A stretch of 64,000 bases of DNA from Bog-473 sp963788125 (GCA_963788125.1 CAWBFN010000002.1:930001-994000); one strand, 5' to 3'. Shown: positions 24,118-33,614, numbered from the stretch's first letter. Made by a program: numbers and translations. Notes: a model not told the origin generated them from the sequence alone.

Positions 24118-25812
24118 TCATGAGCCTCGGCCTCCGCGCAGCACCGAGGCGAGCGCGGCAAGAATCGACAGTGCGATCGCCGCACAGAACACCACCACCA
24201 GACCGTGATGGAACGGCGCCAGCAGCAGGCTCGGAAAGAACTCCTTGCCGATGATGATCCGCTGGGCCGCCGCGGGAAGGGAGGACAGCGCGTGAACGGC
24301 CGAGAGCAGGTGTTGTAGCGGATTGACGCCGAGGACGGCGGCGAACAGGGACGAGACGGCAGGCAGGGTGGCCACCTGATGCGCGATGCCGTGCGGCACG
24401 CCCTGCCGTTGCAGGCCGTGGGTCAGACTCTGCGGCAGGCTGGCGGCCAACCCGGCAATCATGAGCGAGAAGAACACCCCGATCGACAGTGCCGTACCCG
24501 AGTTTTGGAAGGTGGCGCGCATTCCCGAGGCCACTCCCCGCTGGCTGGCGGGGACGCTGCTCATCATGGACGACGTGTTGGGGGCGGCGAACATGCCGTT
24601 GCCCACGCCGTTGACAAAGAGGAGAATGGCGAAGGCCGGGTAGGGGAAGTCGACCGGGAGGAACAGGAGCCCGGCGTAGCCGGCGGCGGACACGAGCATG
24701 CCGGCGGTGGCGAGCCCTCGCGTGCCGAAGCGATCGGAGAGATAGCCTGACGCGGGGCCCGAGATGAGGAAGCCGGCGGTGAGCGGGATCAGGAAGATCC
24801 CGGCCCACAGCGGCGTCTCGCTGTAGTTGTAGCCGTGCAGGGGCAGCCAGATCCCCTGCAGCCAGATGATGAGCATGAACTGCAGTCCACCCCGGGCGAT
24901 GGCGGCGGCGAACGCAGCCACGTTGCCGGCGGTGAACGACCGGATGCGGAAGAGACTGAGCTGAATCATCGGCTGGGCGACCCTGGCCTCGATGGCCACG
25001 AAGGCGATGAGCAGGGCGGTGCCGAGGGCGAAGAGAACTGCAATCTTGGGGTTCGTCCAACCCATGGCGTGAGCCCGGTAGGGCTGTATGCCGTTGGTGA
25101 TGGCGATCAGGATGGCGCTGAGGCCCAACGCGAAGGTTATGTTGCCCCACCAGTCGATTCGACCGGGATGCCGCTCGCCGTTGTCCCTAAGTTTGCGGTA
25201 GGCCCATACCGTTCCGAAGACGCCGACCGGCACGTTGACCCAGAACACGGCGCGCCAATCCAGGGCCGCCAGCAGCCCTCCGGCCACCAGTCCGATGAAC
25301 TGCCCGGCCAGACCCGCCACCTGGTTGATACCCAGCGCCATCCCGCGCTGGTTGGGAGGAAACGCATCGGTCAGGATCGCCGTCGAGTTGGCGACGAGCA
25401 TGGAACCGCCGATGGCCTGGACGACCCGCCACCCGATCAACCAGAGCGCGCCATGTGTGCCGGTGAAAGGGTCGAACGACAAGAGGATCGACGCGAACGT
25501 GAACACCGCGAAGCCGGCGTTGTAGATCCTGACTCGACCCAGCATGTCGCCCAGTCGGCCGACGCTGACGACGAGGACGGCCTGGACAAGGCGATATCCC
25601 ATGATCATCCACAGCAGGTAGCCGACGTTCCCCGGCGCCAGCGGATCCAGATGGATGCCCCGGAAGATCGCCGGCAGCGCGATGATAACGATTGATCCGT
25701 CGAGCGCCGACATGAACACCGCCGCCGTGGTGTTGGTGAGGGCTACCCATTTGTTGCGATCGTCGGCCGCCAGGTCGCGTCTGGACCGGGAGTCCCCCCC
25801 GGTGGACATCAA
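24118..25812 (-). CDS. DHA2-family MFS transporter
   Basis: A 564-aa transporter with 14 hydrophobic segments. NTTAAVFMSALDGSIVIIALPAI is the family's first helix with its conserved D. SVGRLGDMLGRVRIY is motif A, and AVFWVNVPVGVFGTV is a common loop of the family. The long cytoplasmic segment after helix 13 (FFPSLLLAPFHHGLVVVF) is retained. It converges on the SDR gene with 10 bp between stops. The N-terminus (MSTGGDSRSRRDLAADDRNKW) is basic; the second ATG at 25809 is an alternative. It could export an intermediate of the nearby acyl-CoA pathway. Confidence 0.88.
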   Translation of the reverse strand: MMSTGGDSRSRRDLAADDRNKWVALTNTTAAVFMSALDGSIVIIALPAIFRGIHLDPLAPGNVGYLLWMIMGYRLVQAVLVVSVGRLGDMLGRVRIYNAGFAVFTFASILLSFDPFTGTHGALWLIGWRVVQAIGGSMLVANSTAILTDAFPPNQRGMALGINQVAGLAGQFIGLVAGGLLAALDWRAVFWVNVPVGVFGTVWAYRKLRDNGERHPGRIDWWGNITFALGLSAILIAITNGIQPYRAHAMGWTNPKIAVLFALGTALLIAFVAIEARVAQPMIQLSLFRIRSFTAGNVAAFAAAIARGGLQFMLIIWLQGIWLPLHGYNYSETPLWAGIFLIPLTAGFLISGPASGYLSDRFGTRGLATAGMLVSAAGYAGLLFLPVDFPYPAFAILLFVNGVGNGMFAAPNTSSMMSSVPASQRGVASGMRATFQNSGTALSIGVFFSLMIAGLAASLPQSLTHGLQRQGVPHGIAHQVATLPAVSSLFAAVLGVNPLQHLLSAVHALSSLPAAAQRIIIGKEFFPSLLLAPFHHGLVVVFCAAIALSILAALASVLRGGRGS

Positions 25813-25936
25813 ACGCTCTGTGCTGGTCGCTCAAGATGCGAACGCGGGAGCGTCGTCGTGTGGGGGAGCACTCCGGCTGCGTCGTTGACGTCCGGGTCGT
25901 GGCTCACGGGCCAAGGCTAACCGTGCCCAGGGGGCG

Positions 25937-27697
25937 TCAGGCAGACTGGCCGATGCGAGCGACGGTCACTCCTGCGAGCACGCTGAGCAGCTCGAGGGCC
26001 TGCACCGCCTCGGCCTGCATGATCCCCGAGTCCGGTCCTGCCACCACCAGCAGCCCCGACGGTGCATCGCGGTCGCGGATCGCCGCGACGAAGACCGTGC
26101 CGAAGCCGAGGTCGCGCAGGAGACCCATGGGGCCGAAGGTTCGGCTGATGACCGGTCCGGTGCTGTAGCTCGAGGCAACGTGAGAGACCAACCCGACAAG
26201 CCTCTCGAGGTCCACCGAGGAGAGAGTGGTGATGTCCTCCGCCCGCGCCCCCGTGGCGCCCTGCAGGACCAGCTCGCCCTCTGCACGGGTCCACAGGGCC
26301 GCCGACTGCAGCTGGGCGAGTTCGACGCTGGCCGACACGGTGCGACTGCCCAGCTCCTGGAGGGACCGTGATTGGGCAATACGGGGCGCATGCCAACCGA
26401 ACTCCCCCAGGGGGGAGCTCTGGTACTGCTTGATGCCCGTGCGAGCGAAGGCCTGCTCGAGCACGCGGCCGGCGGCGTTGACCGCCTGGATCTGCTTGTC
26501 GTCGAGGGGGGAGGGCGCATCGACGTTCAGGACACCGACGATACGGCCGTCCACCGTCAACGGTACGGCCAGTTCCGCGACGACGCCGGGAACAGCCTCG
26601 CGGTAGCGAGGGTCCGTGGAGACGTCTTGCACCAACACGGGCTCCCCTGCCGCGAATGCCGATCCCGTGAGGCCGACCCCTCTCTCGATTCCGTCGAGCA
26701 CCTGCCACTGTCCGCGCCCCGAGAGGAACCGCAGCACGCCGGCCCTTTCGACATAGACACTCGGCAAGAACTCGAAGTTCTCGTAGAGGTAGGCTGTCAC
26801 CTCGTCCGCTGCGTCGTTCCGGTCAACCATCTTCTCGACCCGCTCGCCGAGCGTCCCCACGACGACCGGACTACGGCCTGGCCGAGCGGCGGCACCAGTC
26901 TCGGTGGCGCGCCAGTGGCGGGGCTGCGGCCAGCCGTCGTCGGGCCGGGCCAAGAGGTAACCCTGTACCAGGTCGACACCGACGGCGCGAAGGGCGTTGA
27001 GCTCCTCGCTGGTTTCGACACCTTCGGCGAGCGACGTGACGCCGCACTGCCGGGAGAATCCCACGAGACCACGCAGCACGGCCAGCTTGTTGGGGTCGCG
27101 ATGGGCCTTGTGCACAAGGCTGCGATCGATCTTGATGTACTGGGGATGGAGCTGGATCACGTGCGACATGCTCGAGTAGCCCGAGCCGACGTCGTCGATG
27201 GCCAGCATCGTCGTCGCGGTGGTCCACGACTGCAGCCGACGGCGGAGCTCGTGGTAGTCCGATACCGCTTCGTGCTCGGTGATCTCGATCACTCGTGGAG
27301 GCAGAGCGTTCAATATCTGGTCAAGTCTGGGATCGAGCAGCGTGCGTGGGCTCAGGTTGACGAAGAGGCGGACGTCTTCGGGAGGAGGGCCCTTGTCGCA
27401 GGCCGCCTGCAGGCAGGCCAGTTCGAACTCCGTACGAACGCCGAGATAGGAGGCGTGCGCGAGCCACTGGTCCGGTCCGCTGCTGCACGGGATCGAACTC
27501 CGAGCGAGCAACTCATAGCCGAGGAGCGACCCGTCGGCGAGCCCGACGATGGGCTGCGCGGCCATATAGATCGCCCCGGGTCGCATCAGTTCCTCCACCA
27601 ACCGGGTGAGCGAGTCCCCGCCCGGAGGCGAGGGCGCGACCGCGCGACGGTCGACCTCGCCCCATGCCGGGTCTTCCAGCTCTGTGCGAACGGTCAT
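25937..27697 (-). CDS. EAL-domain c-di-GMP phosphodiesterase with GAF domains
   Basis: A 586-aa soluble protein. Residues 25-265 form an EAL domain with all active-site residues visible: E in YELLARSS, N in FVNLSPR, E in ITEHEAV, DD in IDDVGSGYSS, K in IKIDRSLV, E in LAEGVET and Q in VQGYLLA. Two GAF-like domains follow (about 300-440 and 440-585). It is predicted to hydrolyse c-di-GMP to pGpG under control of the GAF ligand. The ATG at 27697 (MTVRTELED) is preferred to an upstream start that adds a non-conserved arginine-rich stretch. It is divergent from the CHASE-GGDEF-EAL gene. Confidence 0.88.
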   Translation of the reverse strand: MTVRTELEDPAWGEVDRRAVAPSPPGGDSLTRLVEELMRPGAIYMAAQPIVGLADGSLLGYELLARSSIPCSSGPDQWLAHASYLGVRTEFELACLQAACDKGPPPEDVRLFVNLSPRTLLDPRLDQILNALPPRVIEITEHEAVSDYHELRRRLQSWTTATTMLAIDDVGSGYSSMSHVIQLHPQYIKIDRSLVHKAHRDPNKLAVLRGLVGFSRQCGVTSLAEGVETSEELNALRAVGVDLVQGYLLARPDDGWPQPRHWRATETGAAARPGRSPVVVGTLGERVEKMVDRNDAADEVTAYLYENFEFLPSVYVERAGVLRFLSGRGQWQVLDGIERGVGLTGSAFAAGEPVLVQDVSTDPRYREAVPGVVAELAVPLTVDGRIVGVLNVDAPSPLDDKQIQAVNAAGRVLEQAFARTGIKQYQSSPLGEFGWHAPRIAQSRSLQELGSRTVSASVELAQLQSAALWTRAEGELVLQGATGARAEDITTLSSVDLERLVGLVSHVASSYSTGPVISRTFGPMGLLRDLGFGTVFVAAIRDRDAPSGLLVVAGPDSGIMQAEAVQALELLSVLAGVTVARIGQSA

Positions 27698-27989
27698 GAT
27701 GTCCCAGGTGCGGTAGAAGGAGTAGGGGGGATGAAACGATCGACGCGAGAAGTGTGGTCTTTCGACGTGGCGATCGGGTCGCAGAACGGTTGCCAAACGG
27801 GTGACGGCGCAGGCAATGGCTGCACGGGGCGGACGTCATCAGCGCGACGACGGTTGCGCGGTTGCACCGGGAGGCGAAGTTGTGCCTGCGTTGGGGACGG
27901 GATGGCAGGCCATTGTCAGTCGTCCGAGACACTTGGCTCATGAACGGGCGCGGTGAGCTGCTCTTATTCCTTCTGGGAAGCCGGCTCTG
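27698..27989. other. 292-bp divergent spacer between c-di-GMP genes
   Basis: The shared control region of the EAL-GAF (minus) and CHASE-GGDEF-EAL (plus) genes. I see no clear promoter boxes or inverted repeats. A possible 17-codon reading frame (27940-27993, MNGRGELLLFLLGSRLW) ends by overlapping the GTG of the downstream gene by 4 bp and could be a leader peptide; support is weak. Confidence 0.35.
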
Positions 27990-30368
27990 GTGAGAAGGGC
28001 CACGGGGGGGTCTTCGGAGAGCCCCCCGGAGCGAGGTTGGGATCGCGCCACGAGCGGTCCACCGAGACATCGCCGGGTGTGGATGGCGATCGCCGCCGTG
28101 TTCATCGCCGTCGGGGCCGGGAGCACGATGTTTGCCTTCAGCGGTGTCAGGGTGGCAGCGGCGCGGTCGCACAAGAACTTCGCGTCGTCGTCGGTGGGCA
28201 TCGCCGCGACGTTGCAGCTCGCCATCCAGCACGAGCAGGACCTGATCGTGAGCACAGAGTCCTTCGTCATCGGGGACCCTGACCCGACCCAGGCGGAGTT
28301 CACCCAGTGGGCGCGCGACGTGGACGCGCTGAAGCGGTACCCCGAGCTGCTCGACCTTGTGCTGATGCGTTATGTCCCCGCCGCGCAGCTCGGTGCGTAC
28401 GCGAAGGCCGAGTCGCTTGGTCGGTCCACACCGTTCACGGTCACTCCTGCGGGCGACCGGCCCTACTACTGCTTTGCGGCGATCGGGGTGGAGCGCAAGG
28501 GTCGGACGGTGCCGAGCAACTACAACCTCTGCGGCGGCGCCCTGGGGCCGAAGGTGCTGGCGGCTCGGGCGTCCGGCGAGAGTGCCGTGTTGCCTCTGAC
28601 GGTGAACGGCGCGAAGTCGCTCGGCCTCGAGGTGCCGATCTACCGCACCGGCTCGGTGCCTTCGACAGTCGCCGCCCGGGAGGCCGCATTCGTCGAGTTG
28701 ATCGGCATGGACGTCCGCCCCGGTGTCCTCCTGCAGACAGCGCTCAACGGTCGGGCGAACACGGCAGCCGAGCTGCGGTTCGGCTCCGGCGCCTCGGCGG
28801 TGGTGTTTCGCAGCGGACAGGTTCCTGCGGGTGCCCAGACCATGACGATCAACCTCGACAATGGTTGGAAGGTCGAGACGCTCGGAGTCGTCGACCACGG
28901 CGGCGTGTTCGGCGCCGGCGGCGGCCTGCCCTTGCTGGCGGCCGGAATGGCACTGAGCCTGCTCCTCGGGGCTCTGATCTACGTGCTCGGCTCTGGCCGG
29001 GCACATTCGAGGGTGCTGGTTGACGCGCGCAACGACGAGCTCCGATTCCAGGCGTTGCACGACTCGCTCACCGGCCTGCCCAACCGGACCCTGATCATGG
29101 ACCGCATCGAACAACTCTTGGCCCGAAATCGTCGCAATGGGACCGCCGGCGCCGCGCTGTACATCGATCTCGACGACTTCAAGAACGTGAACGACTCTCT
29201 GGGTCATGAGGTCGGCGATCGCTTGTTGGCCTCGGTGGCGACGCGCTTGGCGGGCACGCTGCGCGGCGCCGACACCATCGGCCGGATGGGCGGCGACGAG
29301 TTCGTCGTACTGATCGACGGCAGTGAGCCGATGGTTGCACCCGAACTCGTGGCCGAACGACTCCTCGACGTCATGCGTCAGCCATTCGACTTCGACGGGT
29401 GGTCGACGTCGCTGCTCGCCTCCACCAGCATTGGGATCGCCGTGGGCGATCGTGCCAGCGGAGGCGAACTGCTCCGTGACGCGGATATTGCGCTGTACCA
29501 GGCCAAAGCCAAGGGGAAGAATCGTTACGAGTTTTTCCATCCTGAGTTGCAGGTCGACATCGGCCGACGAATCAGGCTCGAATTCGATCTGCGATCGGCA
29601 TTGGCTGGCGCGCAGTTCCGCCTGCTCTACCAGCCGATCTACGACCTGATCGATCTGAGCGTCGTGGCCGTCGAGGCATTGCTCCGTTGGGAGCATCCCG
29701 CCGACGGCCTGCTCTGTCCTGACGAGTTCATACCCATACTCGAGCAGAGCGGACAGATCCGCGAGGTCGGCACCTGGGTCATGCACCAGGCCTGTGCGCA
29801 GATGGCGGCGTGGCACGCCCGCGGCTATCACCTCAAGGTCTCGGTCAACATCTCTGGCCGACAGCTCGACGATGACCGCATCGTCGAGCACATCCGACAC
29901 GCCCTCAAGGAGAGTGGGCTGCCGGCCGAGGCTCTGATCGTCGAGGTCACCGAGACCTCCCTGATGCGGGACGCCGCCGCCGCCGTGCGCGTACTGGAGG
30001 CCGTCAAAGACCTGGGCGTGAGCATCGCCGTGGACGACTTCGGCACCGGCTACTCCTCCCTGGCCTATCTCCAGCAGTTCCCGGTCGACCGGATCAAGAT
30101 CGACAAGTCCTTCACGAGTGCGATGACCGAGTCGCCTGAATCGGCGGCGCTCATCAGAACCTTCGTCCATCTCGGATCGGACCTCGGTCTGATCACCCTG
30201 GCGGAGGGCGTCGAGACGACCGACCAGATGGATCTCCTGCGAGCCGATCACGTCAATGAGGCGCAGGGCTATCTGTTCGCGCGGCCTCTCGAGGCGGAGG
30301 TTCTCGAAGCCCAGCTCCTCGCACCGATGCGCTTCAGCGGTGGTGCCGCTCCCCCGGAGGGTGGGTGA
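27990..30368 (+). CDS. CHASE-GGDEF-EAL cyclic-di-GMP enzyme
   Basis: A 792-aa membrane protein. Residues 30-50 form the first transmembrane helix (MAIAAVFIAVGAGSTMFAF), and 50-300 a periplasmic CHASE-type sensor (STESFVIGDPDPTQ). A second helix (LPLLAAGMALSLLLGALIYVLG) precedes a GGDEF domain with an intact GGDEF at 434-438 and an RxxD inhibitory I-site five residues upstream. The C-terminal EAL domain has E562-A-L, with DDFGTGYSS and LITLAEGVE intact. Both synthesis and hydrolysis of c-di-GMP are therefore possible, with the CHASE domain sensing an extracellular cue. It starts at GTG 27990; an ATG at 28083 is an alternative. Confidence 0.9.
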   Translation: MRRATGGSSESPPERGWDRATSGPPRHRRVWMAIAAVFIAVGAGSTMFAFSGVRVAAARSHKNFASSSVGIAATLQLAIQHEQDLIVSTESFVIGDPDPTQAEFTQWARDVDALKRYPELLDLVLMRYVPAAQLGAYAKAESLGRSTPFTVTPAGDRPYYCFAAIGVERKGRTVPSNYNLCGGALGPKVLAARASGESAVLPLTVNGAKSLGLEVPIYRTGSVPSTVAAREAAFVELIGMDVRPGVLLQTALNGRANTAAELRFGSGASAVVFRSGQVPAGAQTMTINLDNGWKVETLGVVDHGGVFGAGGGLPLLAAGMALSLLLGALIYVLGSGRAHSRVLVDARNDELRFQALHDSLTGLPNRTLIMDRIEQLLARNRRNGTAGAALYIDLDDFKNVNDSLGHEVGDRLLASVATRLAGTLRGADTIGRMGGDEFVVLIDGSEPMVAPELVAERLLDVMRQPFDFDGWSTSLLASTSIGIAVGDRASGGELLRDADIALYQAKAKGKNRYEFFHPELQVDIGRRIRLEFDLRSALAGAQFRLLYQPIYDLIDLSVVAVEALLRWEHPADGLLCPDEFIPILEQSGQIREVGTWVMHQACAQMAAWHARGYHLKVSVNISGRQLDDDRIVEHIRHALKESGLPAEALIVEVTETSLMRDAAAAVRVLEAVKDLGVSIAVDDFGTGYSSLAYLQQFPVDRIKIDKSFTSAMTESPESAALIRTFVHLGSDLGLITLAEGVETTDQMDLLRADHVNEAQGYLFARPLEAEVLEAQLLAPMRFSGGAAPPEGG

Positions 30369-30395
30369 TCCGGTGGGGATGGCCGCGGGCGACCA

Positions 30396-31065
30396 CTACC
30401 TGCCGTCCTGCACCTTCCTGACGGCGCCGTACCCCTTCTCGATGGCCGCCATGATGATGGCCTCGAAGTCCTGGTCGGTCAGGACGCGTGGCGTCCCCAT
30501 GGACGACGCGCGCCGAATAGAGCTCGGCGAGCCATTCGAGGAGCTCGAGGCGCTCGACGGCCTGTTCCATGGTGCTGCCGTAGGCGATGGAGCCGTGATT
30601 CTGCATCATGGCGGCATTGCGCCCCTCGAGCGCCTCGACGACGTTGTCTGCCAGCTTCTGAGAGCCGAAGGTGGCGTAGGCGGCCGTTCGGGGAGCCCCT
30701 CCCAGAGCCAGGCAGCTGTAGTGCAGCGGCGGCAGTTCGTCGTGGCAGCACGAGAGTGCGGTCGATGCCATGGCATGGGCATGCGTGATCGCCACGGCGT
30801 TGGTGGCGGCGTAGATGCTGGTGTGCAACGGCACCTCGGACGTCGGGACCAGATCACCGTCCACGACCCGCCCCTCCAGGTCGATGACCGTGACCATCTC
30901 CGCTGTCACGTCGGCCAGGTCGGCTCCGGTGGGTGTCACGGCGATCAGAGGGCCCAGGCGGGCCGAGATGTTGCCGGCCGTGCCGATGACCAGACCCTTG
31001 GCTGCCAGGTGGCGGCTGGCAGCCGCCACAGCTTCTCGCTCAGCGCCCAAGAGTAGATCGGCCAT
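30396..31065 (-). pseudogene. class II aldolase/adducin, single-base frameshift
   Basis: A class II aldolase/adducin family protein. Residues 1-184 read cleanly (GLVIGTAGNISARLG for the phosphate-binding Asn/Gly loop, HTSIYAATNAVAITHAHA for the zinc histidines, MQNHGS). After codon 184 the frame breaks at 30508-30516, where TTCGGCGCG carries one extra G. Removing it restores 38 residues of normal ending (RASSMGTPRVLTDQDFE, then EKGYGAVRKVQDGR) and a TAG at 30396-30398, total 222 aa. The unrestored frame instead runs to 30334, into the tail of the neighbouring EAL gene. Either a genuine mutation or a sequencing error. The family makes or cleaves sugar-phosphate aldols. Confidence 0.75.
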
Positions 31066-31080
31066 CGTCCTCCCCTCTCC

Positions 31081-31140
31081 CTTCCTCTCCGAAGGCTTCC
31101 TCTCCGAAGGCTTCCTCTCCGAAGACTTCCTCTCCGAAGG
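31081..31140 (-). repeat. 15-bp tandem repeat upstream of aldolase
   Basis: Four copies of CTTCCTCTCCGAAGG in tandem (one copy ends AAGA). They lie in the spacer between the divergent aldolase (start 31065) and LigD-polymerase (31229) genes, 16 bp before the aldolase ATG. Read in the aldolase frame they would encode repeated SERKP, but the start codon lies downstream, so the repeat is probably noncoding. On the minus strand it is purine-rich and could contain ribosome-binding-like AGG motifs. Confidence 0.8.
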
Positions 31141-31228
31141 CGGCCACGGTAGATGACACAGCTCGCGCCGTCCAGATCCCCTCGCAGGGTAGCCTGCCGA
31201 TGTGGCCGCCCGATCGTGTTCCTGAGTC

Positions 31229-32122
31229 GTGTCCCTCAGCGAGACTCGGGTGACGGTAGGCGGTCGTGAGCTCACCGTCACGAACCTGGACAAGGTGCTG
31301 TTCCCAGAGGTGGGCTTCACCAAGGGTCAGCTGATCGAGTACTACGTCGGCGTCGCACCCGTCATGCTGGCACACATCCGTGACAGACCGCTGACCATGA
31401 AGCGGTATCCCGACGGAGTGGACAAGAAGTACTTCTACGAGAAGCACGTGCCATCGCACGCCCCGAGCTGGGTTCGCACCGTGCGCGTGCCGGTCGCAGA
31501 GGGCGGCCAGGAGATCGAGTACTGCGTGGTGTGCGACCTGCCGACGCTGGTGTGGGCGGCGAACCTGGGAGCCATCGAACTGCACGTACCTCTGTGGCGG
31601 GTGGCGCGCCGGCGTCGGCTGCCCGGTCCACCCGACTTCATCGTCTTCGACCTCGACCCGGGCGATGGGACGACGATCGTCGAGTGCTGCCGCGTCGCGG
31701 GGTACATCGAGGAGGTCCTCCGGGAGCGAGCACTGGAGTCGCGGGTCAAGACGAGCGGTTCGAAGGGGCTGCAGGTCTATGCCGCGCTGGTGGGAAGGCC
31801 GACGTGGGAGCGATCACGGACCGAGGCGCATGAGATCGCCCGCGCCGTGGAGCGGGCGCACCCGGACCTCGTGACCTCCAACATGAGAAAGGTCCTGCGC
31901 CGCGACAAGGTGTTGATCGACTGGAGCCAGAACCACCCGGCGAAGACCACGGTCGGGGCCTACTCGGTGCGGGGGCGGGCACGGCCCACCGTGTCCACAC
32001 CGGTCACCTGGGCCGAGGTCCGGCGTTGCCTGAAGGACGGTGATCCGTCCGCGTTGGAGTTCACGACCGCCGAGGTGCAGTCCCGGATCACCCAGAAGGG
32101 CGATCTCTTCGCTTTCTCGTAA
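31229..32122 (+). CDS. LigD polymerase domain (primase-polymerase), stand-alone
   Basis: A 297-aa LigD-type PolDom of the archaeo-eukaryotic primase family, used in bacterial non-homologous end joining. The start VTVGGRELTVTNLDKVLFPEVG and MKRYPDGVDKKYFYEKHVP are diagnostic. The catalytic Asp pair is D141 and D143 in FDLDPGDG, and SGSKGLQVY and DWSQNHPAKTTVGAYSVRG are the nucleotide-binding and 5'-phosphate motifs. Only this domain is present, without ligase or nuclease modules, as in several actinobacteria where PolDom, ligase and Ku are separate genes. No ku is nearby. GTG start at 31229. It converges on the MFS at 32124 with one base between stops. Confidence 0.9.
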   Translation: MSLSETRVTVGGRELTVTNLDKVLFPEVGFTKGQLIEYYVGVAPVMLAHIRDRPLTMKRYPDGVDKKYFYEKHVPSHAPSWVRTVRVPVAEGGQEIEYCVVCDLPTLVWAANLGAIELHVPLWRVARRRRLPGPPDFIVFDLDPGDGTTIVECCRVAGYIEEVLRERALESRVKTSGSKGLQVYAALVGRPTWERSRTEAHEIARAVERAHPDLVTSNMRKVLRRDKVLIDWSQNHPAKTTVGAYSVRGRARPTVSTPVTWAEVRRCLKDGDPSALEFTTAEVQSRITQKGDLFAFS

Positions 32123-32123
32123 C

Positions 32124-33614
32124 TCAGCCCACCCCGGTCAACAGCAGGGGCTCCTCGCTGACCGCGCCCTTGGGGGTCTGGACGAGGACGGCGGCCGTGA
32201 CCGCGGCGAGTGCGAGGACTATGGCGCTGAAGGCGAACGCCGTCGTGTAGCCATGAATGGCGCCGGCCACCTTGGCGCTCGCCGAGGTCCCGTGTACGGC
32301 GAGGTACGCCGCGGTGGCCCCGGTGACGATGGTGTTGATCAGCGCCGCCCCCATGGAGCCTCCCGTCTGCTGGGTGGAGTTCACGAGGGCACTGGCCACC
32401 CCCGCATCGTCCGGTCGGACGCCGATCAGTGATGTGCTGCTTATGGCGACGAAACATAGACCGATGCCGGAGCTGAGTATCAGCTCGGCCGGGAGGACGA
32501 GGCCGACGTAGGTCGAGTGCACCCCGAGGAGGGTGAAGATGCCGAGCCCGGTGGCGCCCAGGGCGAGCCCGGCCGTCATGACGACTCGGGGGCCGAACCG
32601 GGGGAGCATGCGGCTGGCCGACGTCGCCCCGGCGATGACGCCCAGGGAAAACGGCAGGAAGGCCAGGCCGCTCTTCATGGCGGAGTAGCCCAGGGTGCCC
32701 TGGAAGTAGTAGGTCAGTGACAGGAACGTGCCCAGCATGGCCGTCCCGACGAGGAGCGAGGCCAGGAAGGAACCTCCCCGACTCCGCTCGAGGACGATGC
32801 GCATCGGAAGGAGGGGGTGCTCGACCCTGCGCTCTATGAGGACGAACGAGACGAGCAGTATGGCAGCGATGGCGAACAACTCGAGGGTGACGGCGGACGT
32901 CCAGCCGTCGCTGCCCGCCTTGGTGAAGGCGTAGACGAGGGCGAGGAGACCACCGGTGGAGGTCAGCGCGCCGGAGATGTCGTAGCCGTGCCGGACCGGG
33001 TTCCTGCTCTCGGTGACGAACCGCGTGGCCGCCAGAGCCGCTCCAATGGCGATGGGGACGTTGATGAGCAGCGTCCAACGCCACGAGGCGTACTGCGTCA
33101 GGACGCCGCCGAGGATGAGGCCGATCGCCGCCCCGCTCCCGGCGATCCCGCCGTAGACGCCGAAGGCTCTCGCTCGCTCCTTCGGCTCGGTGAAGGCGAT
33201 CGTGAGCAGGGAGAGCGCGGAGGGTGCCATGACCGCGGCGAACGCACCCTGGAGGGCCCGCGCGCTGAACAGCATGGCCGAGCTCTGGGCCAGCCCGCCC
33301 AGGGCCGAGGCGGCTGCGAATCCCAACAGGCTGATGATGAACATCCGTTTGCGACCCAGGTAGTCGGCGATGCGCCCCCCCAAGAGCAGGAGGCCGGCGA
33401 AGGCCAGGGTGTAGGCCGTCAACATCCACTGGCGATTGGCGGTGGAGATGTGGAGCGACCGTTGGGCCGAGGGAAGGGCGATGATCACCACCGATGCGTC
33501 GAGGACGACCATGAGTTGGGCCACCGCGATGACCCCCAGGGCGCGGAAACGCTTCGGGTCGGGAGGAGTCGGGGCTGGCGTCGGGGCGTCGTGCCGTTCG
33601 AGTGTGCTGGTCAT
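32124..33614 (-). CDS. DHA2-family MFS transporter, TetR-controlled
   Basis: A 496-aa MFS transporter with 14 predicted helices. VIAVAQLMVVLDASVVIIALPSA is the first helix with the conserved Asp, RIADYLGRKRMFI is motif A, and LIERRVEHPLLPMRI precedes helix 9 as in the DHA2 family. ATG 33614 (MTSTLERHD) is chosen over a longer frame. It is divergent from a TetR gene at 33758, with a promoter and an overlapping dyad in between, so it is probably repressed by that TetR and induced by an exported compound. Confidence 0.9.
   Translation of the reverse strand: MTSTLERHDAPTPAPTPPDPKRFRALGVIAVAQLMVVLDASVVIIALPSAQRSLHISTANRQWMLTAYTLAFAGLLLLGGRIADYLGRKRMFIISLLGFAAASALGGLAQSSAMLFSARALQGAFAAVMAPSALSLLTIAFTEPKERARAFGVYGGIAGSGAAIGLILGGVLTQYASWRWTLLINVPIAIGAALAATRFVTESRNPVRHGYDISGALTSTGGLLALVYAFTKAGSDGWTSAVTLELFAIAAILLVSFVLIERRVEHPLLPMRIVLERSRGGSFLASLLVGTAMLGTFLSLTYYFQGTLGYSAMKSGLAFLPFSLGVIAGATSASRMLPRFGPRVVMTAGLALGATGLGIFTLLGVHSTYVGLVLPAELILSSGIGLCFVAISSTSLIGVRPDDAGVASALVNSTQQTGGSMGAALINTIVTGATAAYLAVHGTSASAKVAGAIHGYTTAFAFSAIVLALAAVTAAVLVQTPKGAVSEEPLLLTGVG

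Noticed and set aside
27940..27993. 17-codon leader peptide before the CHASE-GGDEF-EAL gene
   Set aside because: The overlap with the GTG is suggestive, but there is no strong ribosome-binding site and the length allows chance occurrence. Mentioned only in the gap entry.
27513..30251. A 912-aa open frame antisense to the GGDEF-EAL gene
   Set aside because: It is a GC-rich frame shadow: the plus-strand protein has intact conserved domains, while the antisense translation is His/Arg/Gln-rich with no motifs.
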